Positions 24,172-33,552 of a DNA stretch of 64,000 nucleotides are shown in pieces. The DNA lies in the NCBI RefSeq assembly GCF_011089885.1, contig NZ_JAANBD010000015.1:62001-126000 (forward strand). Reading direction: 5' to 3'. Numbering within the stretch: the first letter of the stretch is position 1; each line of letters starts with the position of its first letter. The position numbers and the translations under genes were made by a program. The notes under the pieces are model-generated. The model ran no database searches. It had not been told where the DNA came from and saw only the letters and a list, made by a program, of their open reading frames with translations. Source of the DNA: Thioalkalivibrio sp. XN279 (GTDB lineage: Bacteria > Pseudomonadota > Gammaproteobacteria > Steroidobacterales > XN24).

Positions 24172-24672
24172 TTAACCCGTCGGCTCTTCGAGCTTCACGC
24201 CACGCTCCCGCGCGCGCTTCATCATCTCCTCGTGGTGCCGGGCGCGAATCTGCTCGCGCTCCGCGTCACTGCCGGCATTGCGCATCTGTTCCATGTGCTG
24301 CAGACGCTCCTGCTCGGTCATCATCTCGCTGCCGAAGATCTCCTCGTCCTGGTGGATGCGCTCGCGCAGCTGGTCCTGGTCGCGATCCTGCTGCTGCAGG
24401 CGGTCCTGGTCCTTGTCCTGGTCGCGGTCGCGGTCCTGATCCTGGTTACGATCCTTGTCCTGGTCACGATCCTGCTGCTGCAGGCGGTCCTGGTCCTTCA
24501 TTGCCACCTTGTCGGGCGATACCACCCGCTCGCGGCTCTGGACCCGTTCCATTTGCCGTTCCTGCGTCGTCTGGCCGGCACGCTCCTTGGCGCCCTGTTG
24601 CGCCCAGGCCCCTGCAGACACGACAAGCGCGGAGGTGGCCAGTGCCATCAGTATGAATGTCCTCGTTTTCAC
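24172..24672 (-). CDS. Periplasmic Gln/Asp/Arg-rich repeat protein, unknown function
   Basis: 166 residues from GTG 24672, preceded by AAGGAGG at 8 nt; an upstream ATG at 24711 lacks this. The signal peptide ends at about residue 24 (SAGAWAQ). The mature protein is extremely polar, a run of QD, RD and KD dipeptides in which LQQQDRDQD recurs 28 residues apart; the encoding DNA has a 32-bp identical direct repeat (24383-24414 and 24467-24498). It is predicted to be a charged helix or disordered. First gene of a two-gene envelope operon with the downstream outer-membrane protein. Confidence 0.75.
   Translation of the reverse strand: MKTRTFILMALATSALVVSAGAWAQQGAKERAGQTTQERQMERVQSRERVVSPDKVAMKDQDRLQQQDRDQDKDRNQDQDRDRDQDKDQDRLQQQDRDQDQLRERIHQDEEIFGSEMMTEQERLQHMEQMRNAGSDAEREQIRARHHEEMMKRARERGVKLEEPTG
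24383..24498 (-). repeat. 32-bp identical direct repeats inside the charged periplasmic protein gene
   Basis: The segments 24383-24414 and 24467-24498 are identical over 32 bp at an 84-bp offset, an exact multiple of three, so unit gain or loss would keep the frame. The DNA between them is built from degenerate CCTGGTC/GCGGTC hexamers. Confidence 0.75.
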
Positions 24673-24743
24673 GGTACTACCTCCTTCGAGCTGTATGTCA
24701 GCTCGTCCCACTCACAGCATCGGTCCTGGCCGCCTTGCTGGCT

Positions 24744-24761
24744 ATGGGGCTTTCACCCCAT
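24744..24761. promoter_or_regulatory. 18-bp inverted-repeat motif, copy 2 (candidate operator)
   Basis: ATGGGG-N6-CCCCAT with perfect 6-bp arms lies 71 bp upstream of the charged periplasmic protein start. Length and arms match the copy 67 bp upstream of the histidine kinase gene. A separate 7-bp hairpin (CGAGCTG/CAGCTCG, 24687-24705) sits immediately upstream of this gene's Shine-Dalgarno. Confidence 0.6.
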
Positions 24762-24788
24762 TCCGGGCCCAATGAGACGGGATGGAGG

Positions 24789-27506
24789 TCAGCCCGTGTT
24801 CTGCAGCCCGTGGGCGATGCCGTTGACCGACAACAGGAGGGCGCGAAACAGCGCCTCGTCCTCGCGCCCGCCTTCGCGCCAGCGCCGCAGCAGGTCCACC
24901 TGCAGCAGGCTCATGGGGTCGACGTAGGGATTGCGCAGGCGGATGGTGCGGTTGAGGGTTGCATCGTTCGCCAGCAGCTCGTCGGTGCCCTTCAGCCGCA
25001 GCACCAGGTCGACGGTACGCCGGTATTCGGCCTCGATGAGCTCGGCATAAGGCCGTGCCGGCGACTCGGCGAGCTCGGCATAGCGCCGCGCAATGCCCAG
25101 GTCGCACTTGGCCAGCACCATCTCGAGGTCGTCGAGCATGGCGCGCATGAACATCCAGCGCTCGAACATCTCCTTGAGCGGCGCTTCGCCGTGGCGTGCC
25201 ACCGCGGCCTCGAGGCCGTGGCCGACGCCGTACCAGCCCGGCAGGATGGCGCGTGTCTGTGTCCACGCGAACACCCAGGGAATGGCGCGCAGGTCGCGAA
25301 TGCCCTGCATCTGGCGCCGCGCCGGCGGGCGCGAGCCGATGCGCATGCGCTCAATGACGTCGATCGGCGTGGCCTGGCGGAAATAGGCGTAGAAGCCGTC
25401 GTCCTCGTGGACCAGCGCGCGGTAGGCGCTGCGGCTCTCGGCGCTGATGTCTTCCATCACCTGGCGCCACAGCGGCGGCGGCGCGTCGCCGCCGTCCCGC
25501 AGCGTGGCCTCGGCCACGGAGCTGGCGGCCTGCTCCAGGGTGCGGATGGCGATGCCGCGCAGGCCGTACTTGGCGTTGATGATCTCGCCCTGCTCGGTGA
25601 CACGCAGGCGCCCGCGCACGGCGCCGCGGGGAGCCGCCAATGCTGCAGTGTGCGTGCGCCCGCCGCCGCGGCTGATGGTGCCGCCGCGGCCGTGAAACAG
25701 CGTCAGGTCGAGGTTGCGGGACTCGGCCACCGCCACCAGGCGTTCCTCGGCCTGGTGCAGCGCCCAGCGTGCTGCTGCGATGCCGGAGCCCTTGTTGGAG
25801 TCGGAATAGCCGATCATCACCATCTGCCGCCGCCGGCGGGTCTCGAGATGCGCCTGGTAGACGCGGTCGTCGAGCAGCTCGGCGAAGATCTCCGGCCCGC
25901 GCTCGAGGTCGTCCACCGTCTCGAGCAGCGGTGCGATGTCGAGCGGCACCACGCCGTTTTCATCCGCCAGTCCGGCCCAGCGCGCCAGCAGCAGCACCGA
26001 GAGCACGTCGTCCGCGCCCTGTGCCATGGAGATGATGTAGGGACCGATCGCCCGCTCGCCGTAGGTCGCCAGGCATTCGCCGGCGGCGCGGAACACCTCC
26101 AGGGTCTTCTCCGCCGCCGCGTCGTCCACCAGCGGGCACAGCGCGCCCTCGTCCAGCAGCTGCTGCAGGCGGGCGGTGCGCTCGGCGCGCGGGCGCTGCA
26201 TCCAGGCCTCGTCGCGCAGGCAATGGGCGATGCACTGCCGGTGCACTTCGGAGTCCTGGCGCAGGTCGAGGGTGGCGAGATGGAAGCGGAAGGTCTCGGC
26301 CCGGCGCTGCAACCGTTTCACGGCGTAAAGCCCGGCATGCTCGCCCTTGTTCTGCGCCAGGCTGCGGGACATCAGGGCCAGGTCCACGAGAAACACTTCG
26401 GCGTTGGCATAGCCGTTGGCGGCGCCGCGTGCGGTGGCGGCGAGGCGGCGGCGCAGCAGCGCGCACCAGACGCGGTAGGGCATGTCGCGGTGGCGCGGCG
26501 CGACGTCTTCCAGCGCCTCCGGGAACAGCGCCTGGCAGGTCTCGATGCGCTCCAGCAGCTCAGGGGCGAAACCGATGCGGCTGGGCGCCTGCGACAGCTC
26601 GCGCGCGACCTGGCGCAGCTCCGCGCGGTACAGCTCCAGCGCGGTGCGCCGGTGCAGGGCGAGGGTCTCGCGGATGGTGTCGGGACCGACGTTGGGGTTG
26701 CCGTCCATGTCGCCGCCGACCCAGCTGCCGAAGCGGAAGATGATCCCGGGCTCGGGACGCGCCGAGGCCTCGCCCCACACCTCGGCGATGGCCTGTTCGA
26801 GGTGCTCGTACACGGCCGGGATGACGCGGTACAGGCTCTCGGCGAGAAAGAACAGCACCTGCTCGCGTTCGTCGCCGACGGTGATGCCGGTGCTGGGGTG
26901 CTCCTCGGTCTGCCAGCCGGCAGTGACCTGGGCGCGGATGTTGGCCAGCAGCACCGCATGCTCCTGGGGCGTCAGCGCCGGGTTCATTCGTTCCACCAGG
27001 CGGCGCGCCACCTGCTGCTGCTTGAGCAGGATGGTGCGGCGGGTCGGCTCGGTGGGATGGGCCGTGAATACCGGCTCGATCAGCAGTCCGTCGAGGAAGG
27101 CCATTGCCGCGCGCGGGTCCGGCCGGTGCTCGGCCAGCAGCCGCATGGCGGCCTCGAGGCTGTCGGAGCGCAGCTGGCGCGTGTCGCGCAGCCACTCGCG
27201 GCGCCGGCGGATGCGGTGCACTTTCTCGGCGATGTTCACCACCTGGAAGTAGGTGGAGAAGCCGCGGATGACGTCGCTGGCCGCGGCGGTGTCGAGGGAG
27301 TCGAGCAGGCCGCCGAGGTCGCCGCGCTGTCCGGTCTCGCGCTGGGTGATGGCCGCCTGGCGGATCTGTTCCACGGCGGCGAAAACCGCTTCGCCGCACT
27401 GCTCCGCGATGACTTCGCCGACGATGGCGCCGAGCTCACGCACGTCGTCGCGCAGGGCCGCGTCCTTGGGCTCGAAGTGGACGGGCTCGCGCTGGGTATC
27501 GGTCAT
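24789..27506 (-). CDS. ppc: Phosphoenolpyruvate carboxylase
   Basis: 905 residues from ATG 27506. PEPC carboxylates PEP with bicarbonate to oxaloacetate, replenishing the TCA cycle. Conserved motifs are intact: VFTAHPTEPTRRT with the catalytic histidine, GSWVGGDMDGNPNV, YSDSNKGSGI, FHGRGGTISRGGG, RAIPWVFAWTQTR and the invariant C-terminal QNTG. The open frame continues upstream of 27506 through the GST gene, but that part is a shadow. It starts 5 bp after the GST stop, making a yajQ-gst-ppc unit. Confidence 0.97.
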   Translation of the reverse strand: MTDTQREPVHFEPKDAALRDDVRELGAIVGEVIAEQCGEAVFAAVEQIRQAAITQRETGQRGDLGGLLDSLDTAAASDVIRGFSTYFQVVNIAEKVHRIRRRREWLRDTRQLRSDSLEAAMRLLAEHRPDPRAAMAFLDGLLIEPVFTAHPTEPTRRTILLKQQQVARRLVERMNPALTPQEHAVLLANIRAQVTAGWQTEEHPSTGITVGDEREQVLFFLAESLYRVIPAVYEHLEQAIAEVWGEASARPEPGIIFRFGSWVGGDMDGNPNVGPDTIRETLALHRRTALELYRAELRQVARELSQAPSRIGFAPELLERIETCQALFPEALEDVAPRHRDMPYRVWCALLRRRLAATARGAANGYANAEVFLVDLALMSRSLAQNKGEHAGLYAVKRLQRRAETFRFHLATLDLRQDSEVHRQCIAHCLRDEAWMQRPRAERTARLQQLLDEGALCPLVDDAAAEKTLEVFRAAGECLATYGERAIGPYIISMAQGADDVLSVLLLARWAGLADENGVVPLDIAPLLETVDDLERGPEIFAELLDDRVYQAHLETRRRRQMVMIGYSDSNKGSGIAAARWALHQAEERLVAVAESRNLDLTLFHGRGGTISRGGGRTHTAALAAPRGAVRGRLRVTEQGEIINAKYGLRGIAIRTLEQAASSVAEATLRDGGDAPPPLWRQVMEDISAESRSAYRALVHEDDGFYAYFRQATPIDVIERMRIGSRPPARRQMQGIRDLRAIPWVFAWTQTRAILPGWYGVGHGLEAAVARHGEAPLKEMFERWMFMRAMLDDLEMVLAKCDLGIARRYAELAESPARPYAELIEAEYRRTVDLVLRLKGTDELLANDATLNRTIRLRNPYVDPMSLLQVDLLRRWREGGREDEALFRALLLSVNGIAHGLQNTG

Positions 27507-27511
27507 GCGCT

Positions 27512-28180
27512 TCACACCAGGATCTTGCGGGCGCCGCTGACGAACTTCTCGACGTCCGGACGCGGGTTCCAGGGTTTGGGTACGTTCATGCCGCGTTGCA
27601 CCGCCGGGCGCTCCCCGATCACCCCGAGCCAGCGCTGCAGGTGCTCGAGGCCGTCGACCGGGATGCCCGACCACTCGTACGACACGATCCAGGGCCAGGT
27701 CGCCATGTCCGCGATGGAGTAGTCGCCGGCAAGATAGTCGTTGTCGGCCAGGCGGCGGTCGTAGACCTCGAACAGCCGCCGCCCCTCGCGCTGGTAGCGC
27801 TCGATGGCGTAGGGGATTTTCTCTTCGGCGTAGCGGTAGAACACGTTGGCCTGCCCCATCATCGGGCCGACGCCGCCGACCTGGAAGAACAGCCACTGCA
27901 GCACCACCGAGCGCGCCTTGGCTTCCGTCGGCAGGAACAGCCCGGACTTTTCCGCCAGCCACAGCAGGATGGCCCCGGACTCGAACAGCGGGAAATCCCC
28001 GGCGGCGCGATCCACGATGGCCGGGATGCGGCCGTTCGGGTTGATGGCGAGGAACTCCGGCGTCTTCTGCTCGCCCTGCGCGAGATCGACGGCGTGCACG
28101 GTGTAGGGCAGCGCCATCTCTTCGAGCGCGATGGACACCTTGCGTCCGTTCGGCGTCGGCGCCGTGTAGAGCTCGATCAT
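27512..28180 (-). CDS. Glutathione S-transferase family protein (YghU/YfcG-like)
   Basis: 222 residues. The thioredoxin-fold N-terminal domain starts [21 protein letters not shown] and has the cis-Pro/glutathione-binding region ([11 protein letters not shown], then [13 protein letters not shown]). The helical C-terminal domain contains [16 protein letters not shown]. The N-terminal TPNGRKV pattern is typical of the Nu class (YfcG/YghU), which act as disulfide-bond reductases on glutathionyl substrates. Stop-to-start gaps of 3 bp to yajQ and 5 bp to ppc indicate co-transcription. The in vivo substrate is unknown. Confidence 0.92.
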   Translation of the reverse strand: MIELYTAPTPNGRKVSIALEEMALPYTVHAVDLAQGEQKTPEFLAINPNGRIPAIVDRAAGDFPLFESGAILLWLAEKSGLFLPTEAKARSVVLQWLFFQVGGVGPMMGQANVFYRYAEEKIPYAIERYQREGRRLFEVYDRRLADNDYLAGDYSIADMATWPWIVSYEWSGIPVDGLEHLQRWLGVIGERPAVQRGMNVPKPWNPRPDVEKFVSGARKILV

Positions 28181-28183
28181 CGC

Positions 28184-28666
28184 TCAGTCCCGGAAGTTGG
28201 TGAACTGCAGCGGCAGTTCGAGCTCGGCCTGCTTCAGCAGGGCGATGGCGTCCTGCAGGTCATCGCGCTTCTTGCCGGTGACGCGCACCTGCTCGCCCTG
28301 GACCTGGGACTGCACCTTGAGCTTGGACTCCTTCACCAGCTTGACGATCTTGCGTGCGTCGTCGCTGCCGATGCCGTGGCGCAGGATCACCTTCTGGCGC
28401 GCCTTGTTGAGCGCGATCTCGGGCTCTTCCACCTTCATGCAGGCGACGTCGATGCCGCGCTTCGCCAGCTTCTGCGTCAGGATGTCGACCATCTGCTTGA
28501 GCTGGAAGTCGGCCGGCGCCTCCATGCTGACGACGAAATCGCCCAGCTCGAATTTCGCCCCGGTGCCCTTGAAGTCGAAGCGGGTCGCCACCTCGCGATT
28601 GGCCTGGTCCACGGCGTTGGCCACCTCGTGGCCGTCGAGTTCTGATACCACGTCGAATGAAGGCAT
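28184..28666 (-). CDS. yajQ: YajQ family nucleotide-binding protein
   Basis: 160 residues from ATG 28666 (GGAGG about 10 nt upstream). MPSFDVVSELDGHEVANAVDQANREV and the terminal LPLQFTNFRD are signatures of the YajQ/UPF0234 family, two ferredoxin-like repeats that bind nucleotides. In Xanthomonas the homologue binds cyclic di-GMP and modulates a LysR regulator; whether that holds here is unknown. It is the first gene of the minus-strand unit leading to gst and ppc. Confidence 0.95.
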   Translation of the reverse strand: MPSFDVVSELDGHEVANAVDQANREVATRFDFKGTGAKFELGDFVVSMEAPADFQLKQMVDILTQKLAKRGIDVACMKVEEPEIALNKARQKVILRHGIGSDDARKIVKLVKESKLKVQSQVQGEQVRVTGKKRDDLQDAIALLKQAELELPLQFTNFRD

Positions 28667-28870
28667 GTCGTGTTCACCTCCGCCACCCGGGGCGAGGCGC
28701 TCCTGTCTCAAGCGGGGCCGTCAATCATGGTGGCCGCAGCGCTTCGCTGCAAGGCGGGCCGCGCTGCGCAGCGTGTTTCCGGGGTGCGAAGCCGGATTGG
28801 CGGCCTTCATCCTGCACGCCGGCTGCGGGACACTGCGGTCCCTGCAACGCACATGTACGGGGGACCATGG

Positions 28871-30025
28871 ATGGTGGACCTGGAAGCGATCCGGGCGCTG
28901 GCGACACGGACGCCGCCGGCGCCCGCCCGGGTGGTGACGCTGGATTCGGCCTGCTGCCCGGAAGGACTGGAAGCGACCCTGGCGTCGGTCGACACGGCGC
29001 ACGCTGCCGGATGCCGGGTCACGTTGCGGATCAGCGGCAGCTGCGAGCCTCATGAGTGCGATGCGCTCGTGGCGGCGCTGCGGCAGGACGGCGCGGCGCG
29101 CCGCAGTGCCCTGCAGGTTGCCGCGCTGGCCTTGCCCGGCGCCGCAGCGGCGCCCGACGGCCTGCTGCGCGGGGTGGGGGCGCTGTGCACCGCGTCGCCC
29201 GCACGGTACCTGCTGCTGCCCGGTGCCGCGCTGGAAGCGATCCAGCGGCGCGGCGGCGTGCGCCTGGCGCACGGCGACGAGGTCGACGGCCGCCGCTGGT
29301 GGCAGGGGCTGCTCGCGCTGGCGCACGGCGAGCACGAGGTCAGCCTGGTGCCGGAGGCGCCCGGACCGGGCGTGTCCCGCTTCGCGCCGGGGGGCTGCTG
29401 GGCCGGTCCTTCGCCCGGCGCCGGCGAGCTGATCCCGGCGCACGCGCGCCGCTTGCGCCTGCCGCTCGATTTCGGCGCCCTGGTGGCGGCGGCCGGCGAT
29501 CATCCCGTCGCTCTCGGCCGGTTGGCGGGACAGCTGGTCGAGCTGGCCGACGGCTTGCTCGACGCCCAGGGGGCGGGGGCGCGACGCCTTGCGCTGCAGC
29601 TGGACGGCATCGCCCACGCGGTGGTGGCGCACGGCCACGACCCGCGCAGCTTCGCCGCGTTGCGCTGGGTCAAGGCCCGCCTCGGCGCCTTCCGCGACGG
29701 CGCATGCGCGGCATCGGTACGCCTGGCGCGCATGCATGGCGTGGGCGGCGGGCTGGACCCGTTTCCCTTGCCCGGCCGGCTCGAGGTCAGCGAGGCCGGC
29801 CCGAGGGAGCGGGCGGTGCTGGCGCACGGCGCGCGCCACTCTCACCTGGTCAGTCTTTCGCCCTGGAGCCTGGCCCCGCCCGGGCTCGGTCGCGACGCCT
29901 TCGGCCTGTTGCCGGCGCTTGCCTGTGCCGACAGCATCTGCTGGCGACGACCCGCGGGCGAGCACGGCATCGACTGGTATGGAGAAGCGCTTCGATTCGC
30001 ATGGGCCGTGGCCCTGCGCGGCTAG
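28871..30025 (+). CDS. Hypothetical protein
   Basis: 384 residues from ATG 28871, preceded by GGGGGA at about 7 nt; the frame is open to 28670 but that part has no convincing start. No signal peptide or membrane span. Rich in Ala, Gly, Arg and Leu, with a CC pair near residue 28, a CEPHEC motif near residue 60, and a leucine-rich segment (LARLAGQLVELADGLLDAQG type) in the middle. I do not recognise a domain. Against being a shadow: codon third positions are GC-rich in this frame and the opposite frame reads as low-complexity His/Gln/Arg. It precedes the SLC13 transporter by 54 bp. Confidence 0.6.
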   Translation: MVDLEAIRALATRTPPAPARVVTLDSACCPEGLEATLASVDTAHAAGCRVTLRISGSCEPHECDALVAALRQDGAARRSALQVAALALPGAAAAPDGLLRGVGALCTASPARYLLLPGAALEAIQRRGGVRLAHGDEVDGRRWWQGLLALAHGEHEVSLVPEAPGPGVSRFAPGGCWAGPSPGAGELIPAHARRLRLPLDFGALVAAAGDHPVALGRLAGQLVELADGLLDAQGAGARRLALQLDGIAHAVVAHGHDPRSFAALRWVKARLGAFRDGACAASVRLARMHGVGGGLDPFPLPGRLEVSEAGPRERAVLAHGARHSHLVSLSPWSLAPPGLGRDAFGLLPALACADSICWRRPAGEHGIDWYGEALRFAWAVALRG

Positions 30026-30079
30026 CGACTTCATGCCCGGCATGGTAAAGGTGGCGTCCCCCAGCCCACCACAGGCCTG

Positions 30080-31945
30080 ATGGAAACGATTGCAACGCTA
30101 GCGCTGCCGGACACCCACGGACTGGCCGTCATCGGGCTCGCGCTGTTCGCCCTCGTGGCCCTGACGCGACCCGCCGTGCCGCAGGAATCCACCAGCCTCA
30201 TGGTGTTGATGCTGCTGGTGCTGGGTTTTGAGATCTTCCCTTACGAGGGCCCGGGCGGCCCGGTCAGCGCAGGCATTTTCCTCTCCGTATTCGGCAACCC
30301 CGGCCTGATCACCATCCTTGCATTGCTGGTGGTCGGCCGCGCGCTGGAAGTGACCGGCGCCATGCAACCGCTCACCCGCCTGCTGCTGCGCGCCTGGAGC
30401 GGGCCGCGTTCCCTGGCGCTGGTCGTCACCCTGCTGGTGGCCATGCTGCTGTCCGCCTTCCTCTCCAACACCCTGGTGGTGCTGGCGTTGCTGCCGGTGC
30501 TGGTGGGCGCGTCGACGCGGCTGCGGTTCCCCGCCTCGCGCGTCCTCATGCCCGCCGGCTTTGCCGCCCTGCTGGGGGGCATGACCACGACCATCGGCAC
30601 GTCCACCAACCTGCTCGTGGTGACCGAGGCCGAGGCGCTGGGGCTGCCCGCTTTCGGCATGTTCAGCTTCCTCGCCCCGGCGGCTTTCGGCGCCGCTGTC
30701 GGGCTGCTGTTCCTGTGGCTCGTCGCGCCGCACATGCTGCCGGAGCGGGACGCGCCCATCCGCCAGGCTGCCCCGCGTATCTTCAAGGCCATGTTCTTCG
30801 TCGGCGAGGACAGCTGGGCGGTCGGCAAGACGCTGGCGGAGCTGCGCGAGCGCACCGGCCGCCGCATGAACGTCTCGCGCGTGCAGCGTGGCGACGGCCT
30901 GCAGGTGGCCAAGCTGCCCGCCATGCGCCTGCAGGCGGGCGACCGGCTGATGGTGGCGGACACCCGCGAGCACCTGAAGGAATTCGAGCGCCTGCTCGGC
31001 GTGCGCATGCACAGCGAGTTCGCCGGCGAGGGTGACGATCCGGGCGACGAGGCTGCGGCGGAGCAGCAGCTGGCAGAGCTCGTGGTCACGCCCGACTCGC
31101 CACTGTACGGCCGCACCCTGTCGACAACGCACTTCCGCCAGCGCTTCCGGCTGCTGCCGCTGGCCATCCACCGCGCCACGTCCACCGGCATGAGCGAGGT
31201 GACGGGCGATTTCGAGGACGCCGTGCTGCAGGCCGGCGACGTGATCCTGGTGCAGGGTGCCCCGGACCGCATCCGGGAGCTGCGCGCCAGCGGCAGCATG
31301 CTGGTGCTGGACGGGCGCATGGACCTGCCGAAGACCTCGCGCGCCCCGCTGGCGCTCGGCATCGGCCTGGCCGTGGTGATCACCGCTGCCGCCGGGTGGC
31401 TGCCGATCAGCGTCAGCGCCACGGCAGGCGCGGCGCTGCTCATCGCCAGCGGCTGCATCGGCTGGCGCGAGGTGGCCGGCGCCCTGTCGGCGCCGCTGGT
31501 GCTGATGGTGGTCATGAGTCTCGCCCTGGTCGAGGCCAGCGTGGCCACCGGCGCCGCGGCGTTCGTCGCCGACCTGTTCCTCGCCGGTTTCAGCGGGCTG
31601 CCGGCGGCCGCGTCGCTGGCGCTGGTGCTGTTGCTGGTGGCGGTGGGCGGCAGCCTGGCGCCCAACGTGGCGGTGGCGCTGCTCGCCGTGCCGGTCGCGG
31701 TGGCGGTCGCCGCGGGGCTGGGCGTGGGCCCGGAGCCCTTCGTGCTGGCCGTGCTGTTCGGCGCCAACCTCAGCTTCGCCACCGCGATCGGCTCGCGGCC
31801 CAACCTGGTCGTGGCCACTGCGGGGGGCTACCTGGCGCGGGACTTCCTGCGCGTGGGGTTGCCGCTGACGGTGCTGGTCTGGCTCGCCGTGTCTCTCGCC
31901 CTGGTGTGGCGCTATGGCATCCCCTGGGGCCTCGGTGGCATGTGA
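30080..31945 (+). CDS. SLC13/DASS family permease with two RCK_C domains
   Basis: 621 residues. An N-terminal membrane half (about residues 12-215) has the paired SNT and GTSTN motifs of the divalent-anion/sodium symporter family (AFLSNTLVVLALLPV, TTTIGTSTNLLV). Two cytoplasmic TrkA-C (RCK_C) domains follow (about 230-310 and 325-410), then the second membrane half (about 425-615) with the matching ATAIGSRPNLVV. This architecture is shared with putative sulfate or dicarboxylate permeases. The RCK_C domains suggest gating by a small ligand. No gene nearby names the substrate. Confidence 0.9.
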   Translation: METIATLALPDTHGLAVIGLALFALVALTRPAVPQESTSLMVLMLLVLGFEIFPYEGPGGPVSAGIFLSVFGNPGLITILALLVVGRALEVTGAMQPLTRLLLRAWSGPRSLALVVTLLVAMLLSAFLSNTLVVLALLPVLVGASTRLRFPASRVLMPAGFAALLGGMTTTIGTSTNLLVVTEAEALGLPAFGMFSFLAPAAFGAAVGLLFLWLVAPHMLPERDAPIRQAAPRIFKAMFFVGEDSWAVGKTLAELRERTGRRMNVSRVQRGDGLQVAKLPAMRLQAGDRLMVADTREHLKEFERLLGVRMHSEFAGEGDDPGDEAAAEQQLAELVVTPDSPLYGRTLSTTHFRQRFRLLPLAIHRATSTGMSEVTGDFEDAVLQAGDVILVQGAPDRIRELRASGSMLVLDGRMDLPKTSRAPLALGIGLAVVITAAAGWLPISVSATAGAALLIASGCIGWREVAGALSAPLVLMVVMSLALVEASVATGAAAFVADLFLAGFSGLPAAASLALVLLLVAVGGSLAPNVAVALLAVPVAVAVAAGLGVGPEPFVLAVLFGANLSFATAIGSRPNLVVATAGGYLARDFLRVGLPLTVLVWLAVSLALVWRYGIPWGLGGM

Positions 31946-31971
31946 ACGAGCGCTCAGGGAGATCCCGGGGG

Positions 31972-31999
31972 TTGACCGGCGTCCGGCGACGGGTAACAT
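31972..31999 (+). promoter_or_regulatory. Sigma-70-type promoter of the trp operon
   Basis: TTGACC (31972-31977) and TAACAT (31994-31999) are separated by 16 bp. The predicted start point falls near 32006, four bases before the leader-peptide ATG. No TrpR-like operator was recognised over the promoter. Confidence 0.6.
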
Positions 32000-32009
32000 C
32001 CCTCACAGC

Positions 32010-32096
32010 ATGAACGCCGACAGAAACAGCGCGCGCGGCCACTGGTGGTGGCGTCCCGGGTCCCCGGAGGGGGTCCGGTCGCGCGCTGCCGGCTGA
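32010..32096 (+). CDS. trpL: trp operon leader peptide
   Basis: A 28-codon ORF with three consecutive Trp codons at positions 12-14 (32043-32051), ending in TGA at 32096, 94 bp before trpE. Tandem Trp codons directly upstream of trpE are the hallmark of ribosome-mediated trp attenuation. There is no Shine-Dalgarno, and the predicted promoter puts the transcript start about 4 nt before the ATG, so it is probably translated from a leaderless mRNA. A longer in-frame extension back to 31914 is possible on paper but runs through the promoter and the end of the transporter gene. Confidence 0.85.
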   Translation: MNADRNSARGHWWWRPGSPEGVRSRAAG

Positions 32097-32186
32097 AGCA
32101 GTCCACGCACCGAACCCGACTCCGGAGCCCTCCGGGGAAGGGTGCACGCGACCTCCTCCCGGACGGCTCCGGCTCGCTGGAGGAGG
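32028..32186 (+). promoter_or_regulatory. trp attenuator region with alternative helices
   Basis: Four pairings can be drawn. 1:2 joins 32028-32035 to 32080-32087 (8 bp) with the Trp codons between. 2:3 joins 32066-32078 to 32122-32133 (11 pairs with a small internal loop). 3:4 joins 32122-32129 to 32165-32172 and 32131-32136 to 32158-32163 (14 pairs, one mismatch). A fourth joins CCTCCTCC (32152-32159) to the trpE Shine-Dalgarno GGAGGAGG (32179-32186). Pairings 2:3 and 3:4 exclude one another, as in a classical attenuator. No U-run follows the 3:4 stem, so control may be Rho-dependent or translational. Confidence 0.65.
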
Positions 32187-32190
32187 AATG

Positions 32191-33548
<1,358 letters not shown>

Positions 33549-33552
<4 letters not shown>

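Noticed and set aside
24657-27722. 1021-codon plus-strand ORF over ppc
   Set aside because: Shadow of PEP carboxylase, whose conserved motifs read on the minus strand.
28721-30043. 440-codon minus-strand ORF opposite the hypothetical protein at 28871
   Set aside because: The Gln/Arg/His-rich translation with no start signal makes the plus frame the better choice, though neither strand has a recognised domain.
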